From Chara braunii (taxonomy: Eukaryota; Streptophyta; Charophyceae; Charales; Characeae), in assembly GCA_003427395.1 (NCBI GenBank), contig BFEA01000565.1, positions 723,413 through 754,830 of the forward strand: a stretch of DNA of 31,418 nt, given 5' to 3'. Position numbers and translations under genes: made by a program. Below the pieces are notes generated by a model, which was given only the letters and a program-made list of their open reading frames with translations, did no database searches and had not been told where the DNA came from. The first letter of the stretch is position 1; each line of letters opens with the position of its first letter. Of this stretch, positions 9,338-20,359 are shown piece by piece.

Positions 9338-9740
9338 TCATTTTTCGGGGATGAAATCCCCCCGGACGATCTGGTATTGTGCAATGCTTCTGCCATCGTT
9401 GTCGTGTTCGGGGGGGGTGGTATGCCTACTAGGCGTGGTTCCAATCCCGGGGGCAGGGTTTCCGGTTCGTATGCTTGGGTTAAAATGTTCGTTGAACCCT
9501 GGCCTGAATGGTTGGGAAAAGTTGAACCCCGGGGTAGGACCGGGCATATAAAAGGTGCCCGTGTACGTTCCTGGACCCGTGGCCGATGTAGTGTCATAAG
9601 CATGCATCTGTGGTATATTACTATAATATTGCGAAGACGGTGTGATGAAATGCGGGGAGGGGCTGCCTGTTCGTCGTTGAAGCTAGAGGCATCGACATCT
9701 ATCACTCGCGGTGCCAGCTTCAGAGGTCCTCAACGGCGAT
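9338..9740 (-). pseudogene. Proline/glycine-rich gag-like relic, frameshifted
   Basis: An ATG-initiated 89-codon frame (9607 to 9338) is rich in Pro, Gly and Thr, with GPGTYTGTFYMPGPTPGFN and FSQPFRPGFNEHFNPS. A second minus frame (9705 to 9265) gives plausible sequence on each side, e.g. DVDASSFNDEQAAPPR and PKNDERHPTSSQSLHQ, suggesting frameshifts in one ancestral protein. Low-complexity Pro-rich N-termini are common in plant Gypsy gag proteins. No capsid or zinc-knuckle motif is visible, so the assignment is tentative. Confidence 0.3.
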
Positions 9741-10272
9741 AAGGGGTTGAGGGGATAAAATGCGTGTCGTGCACCCTACTTGTGAGCAGGACCTGCGGCC
9801 CCCTTCTGAACACTGTAAAAAAGAGAGAGAAAAAATAAAATAAAATAAAATTTGCAGATCTGGCCTGCAGATCTGAAATCTGGACCCAAGCTTGGTCTGA
9901 GCGTCGCAGTTACCGTGCGGACCAAAAAATCACGTGTGAGAGGTGGGTTGTCATTATGTTTATTCATCCATGAAACAACGATCTGAACGGTCACTTTGTT
10001 TGGCTTCAACTCCCCCTTTGTCCAATGGTGTCTGATCATTAGTTCAACCTTCCACCCTGGAGTTATGTCCCTCAATCGACCCCTGTCTCAAAACTCCGTG
10101 CAAAAACAGGCAGCTTCTCAGCCTAAAAAACTCTTTTTCTCTCTCTCACTGACAGCAACACTCACTCTCTCTCACTGACAACAACACTCACTCTCTATCA
10201 CTGTGCAGCCCCTCTCTCTCTCACTCTCACTGCGCAGTCTTTCTCTCTCACTGCGCTGCCTTGCGCTCTGCG

Positions 10273-10275
<3 letters not shown>
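9741..10275. other. Non-coding; CT-rich short repeats
   Basis: No gene seen. It holds an (AAAAT)n-like run near 9830-9850, a doubled TGCAGATCTG at about 9851-9873, and two imperfect copies of CTCTCTCACTGACARCAACACTCA (R = A or G) near 10140-10195, leading into the CT tract. Confidence 0.5.

Positions 10276-10345
<70 letters not shown>
10276..10345. repeat. (CT)35 microsatellite
   Basis: About 70 bp of pure CT. Serine/leucine or arginine/glutamate open frames across it are artefacts of the dinucleotide. Confidence 0.95.
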
Positions 10346-10348
<3 letters not shown>

Positions 10349-10642
10349 GGCAGGGGCTCCGTTCACCTATTAAGGAAACGAGGGTGGATCTTCGGTGGAT
10401 CATTGCATGGATGTGGCGCGTTGTACAGGTCAGATTCGTCCATTTCCAAATGCTTGTTGTCCCTCGATCGCGCACGCGTGTGCGCGCACTAGTTAGATGA
10501 CGAGGCAATTGGCTAGCGTAGGAGTGCCGTAGCTATTCCCGACGTTTACCCACTCTAGATTGGATCTCTCATTGACATTTAGAGCGCTGGACAGAAGTCA
10601 CATCGCGTCAACACCCGTTGGGACCACCGCAAGTTAATCGAT

Positions 10643-10775
10643 TCATGAGCGTCACTAATTAGCTGTTCCCCTGGTTGTGATTTCGCAGGATGGTAGATAG
10701 GGACTGTGGGAATCTCGTGAGTCTGTTCATGAGCGTCACTAATTAGCCGTTCCCTTGGCTGTTATTTCGTAGGTA
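10643..10775. repeat. 84-bp period direct duplication
   Basis: TTCATGAGCGTCACTAATTA occurs at 10643 and 10727, with similarity continuing about 46 bp through TTCCCYTGGYTGTKATTTCGYAGG. No gene lies between the CT tract and this repeat, or from here to the minisatellite at 11006. Confidence 0.85.
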
Positions 10776-11005
10776 GCCTGCTAGTGTCCCCAATAAATTG
10801 AAAATGTCTGATCACTCCGAATGCATCTGGCATCCCTCCCGTCCAAATACATGCCAAACGTGGAGTAATGGAGCCATAATTTTCGTCTCATTTCCTCTCG
10901 GCGAAGAATCGCCCCTTTCAAAAGTTGCCCTTACTCATATATGCTGGTCCCACCAATTTATGGCGGTGTCACAGCAAAGCCACAAAATTCCCTCGCACTT
11001 GTCCA

Positions 11006-11409
11006 GATCAGCTTGATACAGATCAGCCTGGTACAGATCAGCCTGGTACAGATCAGCCAGGTACAGATCAGCCAGGTACATATCAACCCGGTACATATCA
11101 GTCTGGTACAGATCATCCAGGTACAGAACAACCTGGTACAGATCAGCCTGGTACAGATCAGCCACGTACAAATCAACCTGGTACAGATCAGCTTGGTAGT
11201 GATCAGCCAGGTACAAAACATCCTGGTACATATCAGCTTGGTACAGATCAGCCAGGTACAAATCAGCCTGGTACAGATCAGCCAGGTACATAACAGCCTG
11301 GTATAGATCAGCCAGGTACAAAACACCCTGGTACAGATCAGCCTGGTACAGATCAGCCTGGTAGAGATCAGCCAGGTACAAATCAGTCTGGTACAGATCA
11401 GTCTGCTAC
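11006..11409. repeat. 15-bp minisatellite, about 27 copies
   Basis: Tandem copies of GATCAGCCTGGTACA with point variants, all in register. The period is five codons, so several frames on both strands stay open (for example DQPGT repeats on the plus strand to a TAA at 11291). The longest plus frame starts only at TTG, and I see no ATG with a coding leader, so I do not call a gene. Confidence 0.95.
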
Positions 11410-12120
11410 GCCCCCAGATCAACCTCCTTCCGTATGTGTATCATTGAGGATGAGGGTCTTGCCCTAGTTTGTGTGCAGGAAGGGATACACAGGCTTGTGT
11501 GTTCTCGCGCCTGTGCAACTCTTGAATGCCTTGATTGGCACGAGCCTCTTCCTCTCTTGATCAGCTAATTAGTCGTCTCGCGGGAGGCCCGCATCGTGGG
11601 TGTGTGTCCCACGGAACAGGTCTTGGCTCCAGCCTTTTAACACTTACATGTCTGCACTTACCTCTTGCGCCGAGTAATCATCTTTCCCCGTATGCGTCAG
11701 GCTTTCTCCCCCCCATAGTTCTCAACTTGTATTGATTAGTCTCCGCATTGATTCCTTTTGTGCGTATCTTGCAGGGAATCTCTCCCGGTTATTGGATCGC
11801 TTCCCATCTCGACATCTCCTCCATGCCCGCCTCCTTGCATGCCCACACACGCGGGAGCGGCGCTCGCCCAGGTCTTTCCCTCCAACGCATCCTGGTCCCC
11901 CTGGTCGCCTTAGTCCCGAATGATCCCCGTCCTTCCACTGGTCTGCCCTATATTTCCTCAAGGTTGCGGCCTCAGGCCAGGGAGAAAACCCCAGTCCTAA
12001 GGCACATTCTCTCAGGCATCATTAAGTAGACTCCCCATAATACCACTCCCTGGAACGTAAAATATGTCCTAAGGCACATTCTCTCAGGCATCATGAAAAC
12101 GAGTTCGGTGCAGTCCGTTC
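11410..12120. other. Non-coding spacer with a 28-bp direct repeat
   Basis: No convincing gene. CCTAAGGCACATTCTCTCAG and the following GCATCAT occur at 11995 and again at 12067, 72 bp apart. This lies at the 3' end of the minus-strand gag relic. Confidence 0.5.
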
Positions 12121-14249
12121 TAGCGCTCGAAGCCGTGTTTGATGTGTGACTGGAATGAAGTTGGTAAAAGACTTATCTACTAACGGCCTAGAATCAGCGA
12201 AGATCTCATCGGTCAAAGATACTGGTTTCCCTCGTTCGAGATTGATAAGAATCGTGTCTGTGATAGGCACTCTTGTGGCACCGGTGATATATAGGGGTTC
12301 ATCTCGTGTTCACTTGGACGCTTCCCGTACGGAACATCGCATATGCTGACTAAGCGCTAGCCTCAAGGGCGTTGCTGTATCAGTAACTCCCTCGGGGCCT
12401 CGTTTTCATGGTGATAGCACTCTTCGTTCTTCTTTCTCTCCCTCTCGATCCACAATAACTATATCAGGGTCAACTCTCTTCTTTGAAGAAAGAGCCCACA
12501 ATGATTTGGTAGAGGTGATGTGGATGGGCACTATAAACGTTTTGTTTCCTGACGGTAAGAAAATCCCGACGCTTCGACTCTTTACCGTCGACTTTACATC
12601 GTCCTCGTCCAACGGCGCTCGTCTGACCTCCAAGTCCTCCTCCTTCGAAAGAAATACGGGTACATCCCAAAGATTGTTGGTTCTCTTGACGTACTGTTGG
12701 TCCTCAAGTCTCACTACGCCATAGTCTATTGCCTTCTGAAGGTCGGGGCAATCTATCCCGATATGGTCATCCAAACATCAATAAACGCATGTGTTACGAG
12801 GAGAAGAAGGTTCATCCTCCACACGTCTATATCCTCCGTGTCCGCCTGATGCCCGAGCATCCTCAGGATCTTGGTCAAGCTCACGTAGTCCTCTAGTATC
12901 ATCACGATGATCCGGATCAACATTTTTCCTCTCGTGTCGCTCATGAGAATTATTGCGCTGGTCTCTTTCTGGCACATGGTCATACGTATCTAGATCCCTA
13001 GGATTCTCCCTCGCCTGCCGGAGGTCTTCGGGACCTCGACCATACCTCGGGTTGTGAGGGTAAATCTCCACCCGACCGTGTCGTCGATACCCGTTGTCCC
13101 TATCTCTCGTATAGTCTCTAGAATACTTAACTCGTCAATCTCGATCCTCGTTCTTGTGCCTAAGGGAATCGTCGCGAGGTATATGATACTCTGCTCCCTC
13201 GATCAATAATCGACTAGTGTCTGAGGGTTTTTATCCTCCGCCTTTCTCCACGGTCCTTAGTCTCTATTATTCCATCTCAGCGAGTACGCTGAACAAGTCT
13301 TAACTTGATCGCACCTCAACAAGTTCGACGTACCGTTCCTCGCCTGATAACCGATAGTCTCCGTCTTTGCCTCTATCCTGAAAACCTATCAAGCCAAGCC
13401 CTTGATCATCTCTCTCAGGTCCGAATCGTCAGTGAGATCTGTCAACCTCCGACAACTTCCCGTTTGCCATCAGAACATCCGACATCTTCTCAAACCTCCT
13501 TGCGAACACCAGAACACTCTCATTCTGTTCTTGTCTCAACTTCTCCACGTCTTTGACAGAGTACCTAATATCTTCATGCTTGAAGAGATGATATAAATCT
13601 TTCTTGTAAGTCTTCCAGCGCCGGTCTCTTGGCCTTGTACTCTTTATCTCCTTGCCTAAGCTCGGGTCAGAGTTGAATAGGAAGTTATCGATAATCTCAT
13701 CCTTTGTCCACCGACTGTGATACGCATGCCGCTCCCACTTCTTTAAGTAATCTGAAATCCCATATCCTCTGAAGGTGGGAGACCTGGTATCAAGCTCTGG
13801 GGCTTGACGCAATATAATATATATGTCACGCCTCTCATAGGGTAGAGTATAAGACTCCCCGGTCTCTAGATCGAAGAAGCATCAAGACAACTGTCATATC
13901 TGTCTCTGTTTCCATCGCATCCCTTCTCTCTCTCGAACTGATCTCCCAAATCATCTCTACGATGGTTATCTCTCATCTCCTTACACCTCTGATTAGGCGA
14001 TGGGCAGTACTCTCCTCCTCGGTCTATCGTGGCTAAATTCATCCAACTCCTTTCTCGCACAACAGCCACTAGCTGGGTCGAGCTAATAACCTTAGATATG
14101 TCAGTCACTTCCGACTTATGATCATTGTCCAAACTCTCACACGTCAGTGAAGCCCGTCTAAAGCGTTCCTTAAACTCGCGAAGAGTTCGACCGGATGACG
14201 GTTGATATGCTCTCGTATCTACCTGAACTATCATGGTGTCGGCTTCCAT
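12121..14249 (-). pseudogene. gag: Ty3/Gypsy retrotransposon gag relic
   Basis: Gag packages the retroelement RNA in cytoplasmic particles. Reading leftwards from 14249: an N-terminal piece in one frame (to 13866); then, after a frameshift, a capsid-like piece (to 13429) with PTFRGYGISDYLKKWERHAY, WKTYKKDLYHLFK and FARRFEKMSDVLMANGKLSE. A charged, Asp/Arg-rich linker (13071-12778) follows, then a CX2CX4HX4C zinc knuckle in which the second Cys codon reads TGA (12778-12780). The same frame goes on to TGA at 12406 and, after TGA at 12310, still reads sensibly (DEPLYITGATRVPITDTILI). Stops and frameshifts mean it cannot make intact Gag. No reverse transcriptase or LTR pair was found nearby. The family call rests on gag organisation and residue pattern. 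Confidence 0.7.
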
Positions 14250-14550
14250 ATCTGGTGTAAGCGGCTCTTTAGGAGCCTGAACCTAATGAATAAGTTCGGG
14301 TAGGACAGTCTAACAATCCTCATAGCTATAAATTTGCTTTTCACACTTAACGAATGTCAAACTAGCTAGAATCTCTCATACAGCCCGGACCTATGACGAA
14401 CTACTTCCTCATGTCTCCATCCTACTGGATTTGTTGGCATAGTCCGGGATGCTCTGCCATCCATCACGGTGAGATAGAGCCCCAACCTAATATAAGAGTC
14501 GTCAGATAGAGCTAGCAGCCCGGACCTATTGATTTGGCCGAGCTAAAGCA
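14250..14550. other. Non-coding sequence upstream of the gag relic
   Basis: No gene or clear LTR. CAGCCCGGACCTAT appears twice, near 14381 and 14517. Confidence 0.4.
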
Positions 14551-14725
14551 CTTATAACTATGTTACCAGTTGTCCGATGGGGAGACGTCTCCGGGAGACG
14601 GTCAAGGGGGAGTTGTCCGAAAAATCGGACAATTGTTTTTTTGCCAAAAAAAAACGAAAAAACAAACAAACAAACGGGGGGGGGTTGCGCACCACTAGGG
14701 GACCCCCCAAAAAACATTTCAGGTT
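14551..14725. repeat. Diverged copy of the GTCCGA palindrome element
   Basis: Holds CTTATAACTATGTTACCAG followed by GTCCGAT, then a stem TTGTCCGA-aaaa-TCGGACAA near 14614-14634, then T-, A- and G-runs. The same order, partly in reverse complement, occurs in the arms at 16.6 and 17.1 kb. Confidence 0.45.
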
Positions 14726-14802
14726 ATTGTGAGCAAAACAGGAAAAAAAAATTCAGATACGGTGGGGGAGGTGTGATGGTGTGTCACGGTGGATAGAATG
14801 TG

Positions 14803-14804
14803 TA

Positions 14805-14847
<43 letters not shown>

Positions 14848-14915
14848 ATGCCGTTGTCACTGCATCTGCTGCATCTGCCGCAGCGGATGGTTCACTGCAT
14901 ATGCAGCAGTTGCTG

Positions 14916-14955
<40 letters not shown>
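14803..14955. repeat. (TG)n and (CA)n tracts in inverted order
   Basis: About 45 bp of TG-rich sequence and, 75 bp later, about 34 bp of CA-rich sequence form an inverted repeat able to fold into a cruciform. The spacer has GCATCTGCTGCATCTGC and GCATATGCAGCAG, themselves partly complementary. Confidence 0.85.
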
Positions 14956-14960
<5 letters not shown>

Positions 14961-14999
14961 ATTTTATCCACACACAAACACTAGAGTGACACGCACGTG

Positions 15000-15390
15000 A
15001 GCACACATACATAGAGTCACACACACACACTATCTACTCACACACACACTGTCTGCACACACACACGCACTACACATATGCACTGTCTACACACACGAAA
15101 ATACATAAAGTCACACACACACACTATCTACTCACACACACACTGTCTGCACACACACACGCACTACACANNNNNNNNNNNNNNNNNNNNNNNNNNNNNN
15201 NNNNNNNNNNNNNNNNNNNNNNNNNNNNNNNNNNNNNNNNNNNNNNNNNNNNNNNNNNNNNNNNNATATGCACTGTCTACACACACGAAAATACATAAAG
15301 TCACACACACACACTATCTACTCACACACACACTGTCTGCACACACACACGCACTACACAGATGCACTGTCTACACACACGAACACACAC
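15000..15390. repeat. 95-bp CA-rich tandem repeat
   Basis: The unit running from ATATGCACTGTCTACACACA to GCACTACACA occupies 15076-15170 and again, identically, 15266-15360. A partial unit lies on each side. It is followed by more CA repeat to about 15447. Confidence 0.9.
15171..15265. other. Assembly gap (95 N)
   Basis: A run of 95 N, exactly one repeat unit long and in phase with the flanking 95-bp units. No sequence can be annotated here. Confidence 0.99.
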
Positions 15391-15397
15391 CGACACC

Positions 15398-15439
<42 letters not shown>

Positions 15440-15447
15440 CACACTGG

Positions 15448-16499
15448 GAAGGAAACAGTAGCAAGGACAAGGCAAAAGTTTTTCATTTTATTTTTCTGTA
15501 TGACATAGTTTTGTTTTTATTTTGCAATCAGTCTCACTTCCATTCACACTTCACATGCATGCAAACAGGATCCATAGCAAACTGGCGTCAAGCGCCCTCT
15601 CAGAACTCAGAGATACAGTAACCAAGAACGCAACTCATATACAAGTTCGCTTTCAATGGCTATGGCGGCACATCACCTGTACACTCTCTGTTCATCACTT
15701 ACTCAACACTGCTATTTGCACATAAGATCACCCTGGATATCCCACACGCAACACACAGTACACATGCACACTCACGCACAGTACTCTCTCTCCTATCACC
15801 TATGTGGGCTATGGCCGCTGCTATCCCTATTGCTATCACTAAGCTCCTTCTCGCCCACTTCGTCCTTGGGCTCACTGCAGACCACCTCGCACAAGTAGTT
15901 GTGGCAGCGCTTCCGCATGGCTTACGCAAGAATGAATGAATGGTTCGGCGTTGCCTCTTGATTTATACTTCTGTAGCTCGTTGGTCTGCCCCTCTCCATC
16001 AGCCCATGGTGCACACAGTCCCTCATGGTACTTGCTGGACTGGACTGGGACTGACTGGACCGGTACCGCTGAGTGCATGGGTTTGCACTACCAACTCGAT
16101 GCAGTCGCACTGCCGACGTAACGCAGCTGGGCTCACCTCTTGCCCACTTGCCTCTGACTAAGACATGAGGCAGCTTCGAAAAGCCACTTCCGGACCTTCC
16201 GGAAGTCTGTGGACTTGGCCTTTCGAGTACTGTAGCAGCTACGACCTCTACAGGGCTGTGACTCCAACTTGACAGATCTATAGATCGAACCCCTACCACT
16301 ACATAGACCTACGATAGACAACAATAACTGTCAAAACACAGGTCACGGGTTCAAACACAAAGGGGTCGACACAGATATTGTACACAGGTAAGGTGAGAAC
16401 GAGGGATCGAGCCCCGGGATCTGCATTCACTACTGCTAACAGGTGAAACCCGTTTCAATTTTAAATTTTAAATTTTATAAATAATTTCGTTTCATTTTT
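15448..16499. other. Non-coding; one partial copy of the foldback outer arm
   Basis: No supported gene. Positions about 15470-15525 (GGCAAAAGTTTTTCATTTTA onward, TGACATAGTTTTGTTTTT) resemble the outer arm of the foldback element at 16.5-17.3 kb. A B-box-like GGTTCAAACAC occurs near 16348. Several short overlapping open frames on both strands show no known product. Confidence 0.4.
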
Positions 16500-17290
16500 T
16501 ATTTAAAATTTTATTAAAAATTGCGATGTAACCCCAAAGACAAAAGTTGTTCAGTTTATTTTTCTGCATAACATAGTTTGTTTTGGGAATTTTGTGAGTT
16601 TTTTTTTTGTTTTTTTTTTGGCCATTCGGGCTCCGGACAGACTACCCGGGGAGGACGTCCGACCAGTTGTCCGATCGGACAACCCCGGACGGTCAGGGGG
16701 GTCCCCGACTTCCGATCTGGTAACATAGACTTATAATCATTTTGGGCGGGCGGGATGGGGAACACGCCTAACCTTTGACTGTCGTATGAGAGAGGGAAGA
16801 CTCATAAAACATTAAGAGTCATTAGTGGAGAGAGGCGTAGAAAGGATTAGGAAGGAGGCGTCAAGGCAGTGTAGCTGGAGATCGATCTCGTGCTGCGGAC
16901 CGACTTAGCCCTTGCAGATCGGAGTCGCCTGCCGTGAGCCCACCGAGCCCTTGCGGATCGAAGTCGGACCGAAGCCGCACTAGTCTCCTCACCCAGTTAG
17001 TGCTGAACACTGTCTAGACTTTTCTTAAATAGGAAGGGTGTCGAAATTTCGGTTTGAATAGAGATTACATGCCTTATTCGAAAAATGTCTAGGTAACCTG
17101 ATCGGACGTCCGGGACCCCCCCTGACCGTCCGGGGTTGTCCGATCGGACAACTGGTCGGGCGTCCTCCCCGGACAGTCTGTCCGAGCCCCCGAAAAAAAA
17201 AAAAAAAAAAAAACAAAAAATCCTCAGAAAAACCTGAAAAACAAGTATGTTATACAAAAAAATAAACTAAACATCTTTTGCCTTGGAATC
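16500..17290. mobile_element. Foldback element with long inverted arms and an 18-bp palindrome
   Basis: Core arms 16631-16728 and 17089-17186 are reverse complements at about 90% identity. Each holds the perfect palindrome GTTGTCCGATCGGACAAC (16666-16683 and 17135-17152). Weaker similarity extends outward through poly-T/poly-A and a CAAAAG...TTTATTTTT...ATAACATA block, giving arms near 200 bp. The 360-bp spacer encodes nothing recognisable; AGCCCTTGCRGATCG occurs twice in it. Related single arms lie at 14.55, 15.47 and 17.39 kb, so this is a dispersed family. No target duplication was found, so mobility is inferred. Confidence 0.65.
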
Positions 17291-17390
17291 ATATCAAAAT
17301 TCGCTGCCAATTTTAAAATAAAAAATAAAATAAAAATAAAAACTCATATTTTCTTACTTTTTCGTGCTTTTAATTGCTAAAAATGGAGTT

Positions 17391-17460
17391 ATCCGGGCCC
17401 GGACGTCGGGGACCCCCTTGACTGTCCGCCCAGGACGTCCTGCCATTGGACAACTGGTAG
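17391..17460. repeat. Single diverged arm of the GTCCGA element
   Basis: Contains CCGGGCCCGGACGTCGGGG, ACCCCCTTGACTGTCCG and TTGGACAACTGGTAGC, in the same order as the right arm of the foldback element, without a partner arm. Confidence 0.55.
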
Positions 17461-17699
17461 CTTAAAAAAATGTACAAATAAAAGGCATATACTCTATTTG
17501 GGGGAAAATATAAGTTCCCTCCAATCTGGGCGTTATAAAAAAAAAAGATTTATAAACTGATCAAAAATATAAAATGAATTTTAATTCATTGTATTTTTTA
17601 ATTTTAGTCTTTAATCTGGCATTTTCAAAGATTAAAGAGAATTTTTTATTTAAAATTTTAAATTATTTGATACCTTTTATTATTTTATCAGAGTTCAGT

Positions 17700-18410
17700 A
17701 TGTTGGTTTTGTGCAAGGGAAGTCTCATATTTTCGAAAAAGTTATTCCGATCAACGTCACTCCCGGTGCACACCGCCAAAAACGGATCGAATTTTTAATT
17801 ATAGAATAAAACAATAATTTTATTTGAATAAATTAATTTATGAAATTGTCTTTAAATTGCTATAACAAAAATCCCCTCTGCAGCTTTCACCTGCCGAGGG
17901 TCTCAAAATTTTCGGGCAATTGAACCACCCAACTTTGATCCGAATATCTGTTGGTCAAAGCCGCTCCGTTCTGAAGTTAAAAATAAAAAAAGGGTGAAAA
18001 TCATAATCAAATTATATTACAATGATTACATCTAATTAACTAAGTAGGGTTTCGAGCCATTAGGGTTTCCACTTTTGCGCGCAACCGCACCCACACTGCC
18101 GAACGTTTGTACGCAAGGAAACTCGACACACTTACACTTGGGAGTATAATGAAACTTTTCAATAGATCAGATTTTTTTTATTAACCTTTTTTAGTAAAAA
18201 AAAAAAAGCAATTTTTTTTTTTTAAATTATGTACTTTTAATCAAATTAACGGGGCTATTGGAGGATTTGCCGGTCGCATCCAACGTCGGTTTCGACCGAA
18301 ACTTATCTCAAAATTTTGGGAATATTCTCCAGATCAACTTCCCTCCTTGTAGACATTCACAATTTCCGCTTCAATTTCCAATAATTTAATTAAAACAAGA
18401 AGAATTTTTT
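17700..18410. repeat. Degenerate satellite-like block A (about 1.5 units)
   Basis: Aligns by eye with 20360-21040 at an offset near 2,670 bp. Shared landmarks include GAGGGTCTYAAAATTTT (17896 and 20566), TAGGGTTTCC, GCGCGMMCCGCACSCACACTG, TTAACGGGG and CAATTTCCGCTYCAATTTC. Within the block, a GATCAACnTnnCTCCCGGTG-like motif recurs after roughly 550-590 bp, suggesting a tandem unit. AT-rich and non-coding. The 240 bp before it are AT-rich with nothing recognised. Confidence 0.65.
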
Positions 18411-18415
18411 TTTTT

Positions 18416-18459
18416 CCTCTCTCTCTCTCTCTTTCTCTCTTCTCTCTCTCTCTCTTTCT

Positions 18460-18510
<51 letters not shown>

Positions 18511-18521
18511 TTTTCTCTCTC
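18416..18521. repeat. (CT)n microsatellite with T runs
   Basis: About 105 bp of CT interrupted by TTTC motifs, ending in a T-run. It directly abuts satellite block A. Confidence 0.95.
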
Positions 18522-18599
18522 CATGTCGAATTTTCCTTCATAGCCATGACTATAGTGATGCCCGTTTGCTCGCTGGCACGAAGAGTCACAAATGAGAAC

Positions 18600-19150
18600 C
18601 ACAACGCTGCGTACCTCTAGTCCGCTGTCCATGTTGGCGCCACCTTGGTGGGTGGCGTACACCTTGGGAGTTGTCATCCCCCTAATCCCCGTCTCTCCCT
18701 TCTCACGTTTCCTCCATGCTTGCTTCTTTTCCTTTCCCCGTGGGCGGCGTACGCCATGTGTGTGGTCATTCGCCCTTGGCGAACTGAGCCCTCCAAAGTT
18801 AAAAAACGTTGTTTGTATAGCTGCCAGCGGACAACTTCCTCGCGCTACCAACAGAGCCGAGACCCGCACAGGCAGACCCATGCCCGAGTACAAGCTGTTG
18901 GCCTGGACTACAGATCCAGGCCCAGTGAACGAACCTCCGCTCCTGTATTAATAGGACCAACAACAGGTCCAACAACGACCATTGTGGTGCAGATCCAGCC
19001 CTGGTACACTTGCCATACCGGCAGACTCCGCTTGTTGCAGTCCCAGTGCCAATATAGGGTCAGTTCCTGGTTCAATAGTTGTGACAGCAACACAGTCCGC
19101 TGCAGTCGCTGTACCACAAAATAGTCAGTTCTCATACCCCGCTCGTCGCA
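18600..19150 (+). other. Possible gag-like low-complexity coding relic
   Basis: Two plus frames overlap. One gives APVLIGPTTGPTTTIVV (about 18937-18990); the next gives NIGSVPGSIVVTATQSAAVA then VPQNSQFSYPARR (about 19050-19150). The Pro/Val/Thr/Ala-rich style resembles variable N-termini of plant Gypsy gag proteins, but no conserved motif follows. Presence of an ancestral protein is plausible only. Confidence 0.2.
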
Positions 19151-19159
19151 CTTTTAATC

Positions 19160-20355
19160 ATAAAAAAAAAAACATCACTCGCACTCAAGGGAACAGGGGT
19201 CATAAGCGGGGTAACAAAATAGCCTAGATTGGGACAAACGTCGGGGTTAATACATAATGTCATAATCACGAAAAAATAAGAAAAAAAAAATATATTATTC
19301 AAGATCACAGATTTAGAGTTTCTTTTCATCCTTAATTACTTCGACCACGTTCTTCAATTTCTTCATACAGATAAAAAAATATTTTCAATTCGGTCGCGCA
19401 AAACTGACCGTGCGGAGACCCGCGCATGGTTATGGAGGGAATATAAATAAGAGTAAAATAAGTCGATGGTAGGGGTGTTAAGAGTGGGATAAATTAGTAT
19501 ATTCATCTGCATAAAAATAGGGTTAGTGTAAACGAGAGACGGAGCGAAAAACAGAGGTCGACCTAGGTGCCCTGTTTTTTTACCACTCGTCCCTTAACAC
19601 TAACCTTCAAATGTCTACGGTCTGATCAATCGACTCTTCAAATTATCCCATTTTGGGTGACCGACTGACTTTTGCCGCCCGACAGTAAGCCCGGACCCCT
19701 TCTCGACGACCCTGTCGAACCCTCAAGTTGTCTAGGCGATAGCCCAGATCCATTTGTGAACAGTCCCTTATGTTCTGACAACTACGCTAGGTACTTCTTT
19801 AGTCAGGGCGTTGGGCTGGCTTGAATATAGCTTCCGGGCGACAGCCCGGACCCATTTTTAGTTGCCCATGAGCGCCACAAGCCCTGGTGAGCAGAGACCA
19901 AGAGAAGAGGTGGGTGGGAGGGCTGCAACCGTGATCAGCAGAACCTTGCAGTATGCAAAAATCGTAGTGAGAAGGACGGGCGGGTTAATTTATTGTACTT
20001 TCATTTTTATAATTGAAGATGCGATAAAACAAATAACAGCTAATTGGCAATGCTGCTCGAATGTTCTCTTGAATATCGGACAGGTGCGATAACTAAACAT
20101 TTCAAACGCAACAAGCGTGCAGTATTCGAGAGGAGTTCAAGTGTTGAAAATATGTTCAATTCAAATAGTAAACGTGTGTACTATTTGAAAATAAAAAATC
20201 GTCAATTAAGCCTTTGGGTGGGCCTGAAAAAGACATAATATTTTGACGACACAAAAATTTTAATTAATGATTTTTAGCAATTTTTATCAAATTTTTAAAA
20301 AATATTAACCAAAATAAAAGTAAATTTAATAATACAAATTCGTGATGTGCGCGTG
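19160..20355. other. No recognisable gene
   Basis: AT-rich sequence. A CGACAGCCCGGACCC-like motif recurs near 19678-19697, 19735-19752 and 19839-19856, hinting at decayed short repeats. I see no conserved protein, RNA gene or transposon end. Confidence 0.4.
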
Positions 20356-20359
20356 TTTA

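Noticed and set aside
10172-10508. Arg/Glu- and Ser/Leu-repeat open frames
   Set aside because: They are direct translations of the CT microsatellite.
11006-11409. CRISPR array or a DQPGT-repeat protein gene
   Set aside because: The 15-bp units are contiguous without spacers, so it is not CRISPR. No ATG with a coding leader supports a protein, and several frames on both strands are equally open.
14753-15461. Cys/Val- and His/Thr-repeat open frames
   Set aside because: They are translations of TG/CA repeats, and one crosses the N gap.
16330-16440. Possible tRNA genes from GGTTCAAAC-type motifs
   Set aside because: B-box matches occur, but no cloverleaf pairing or A-box at correct spacing was found.
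18386-18893. A 167-codon minus-strand open frame
   Set aside because: A large part is Arg/Glu repeat from the CT tract and the remainder has no recognisable feature.
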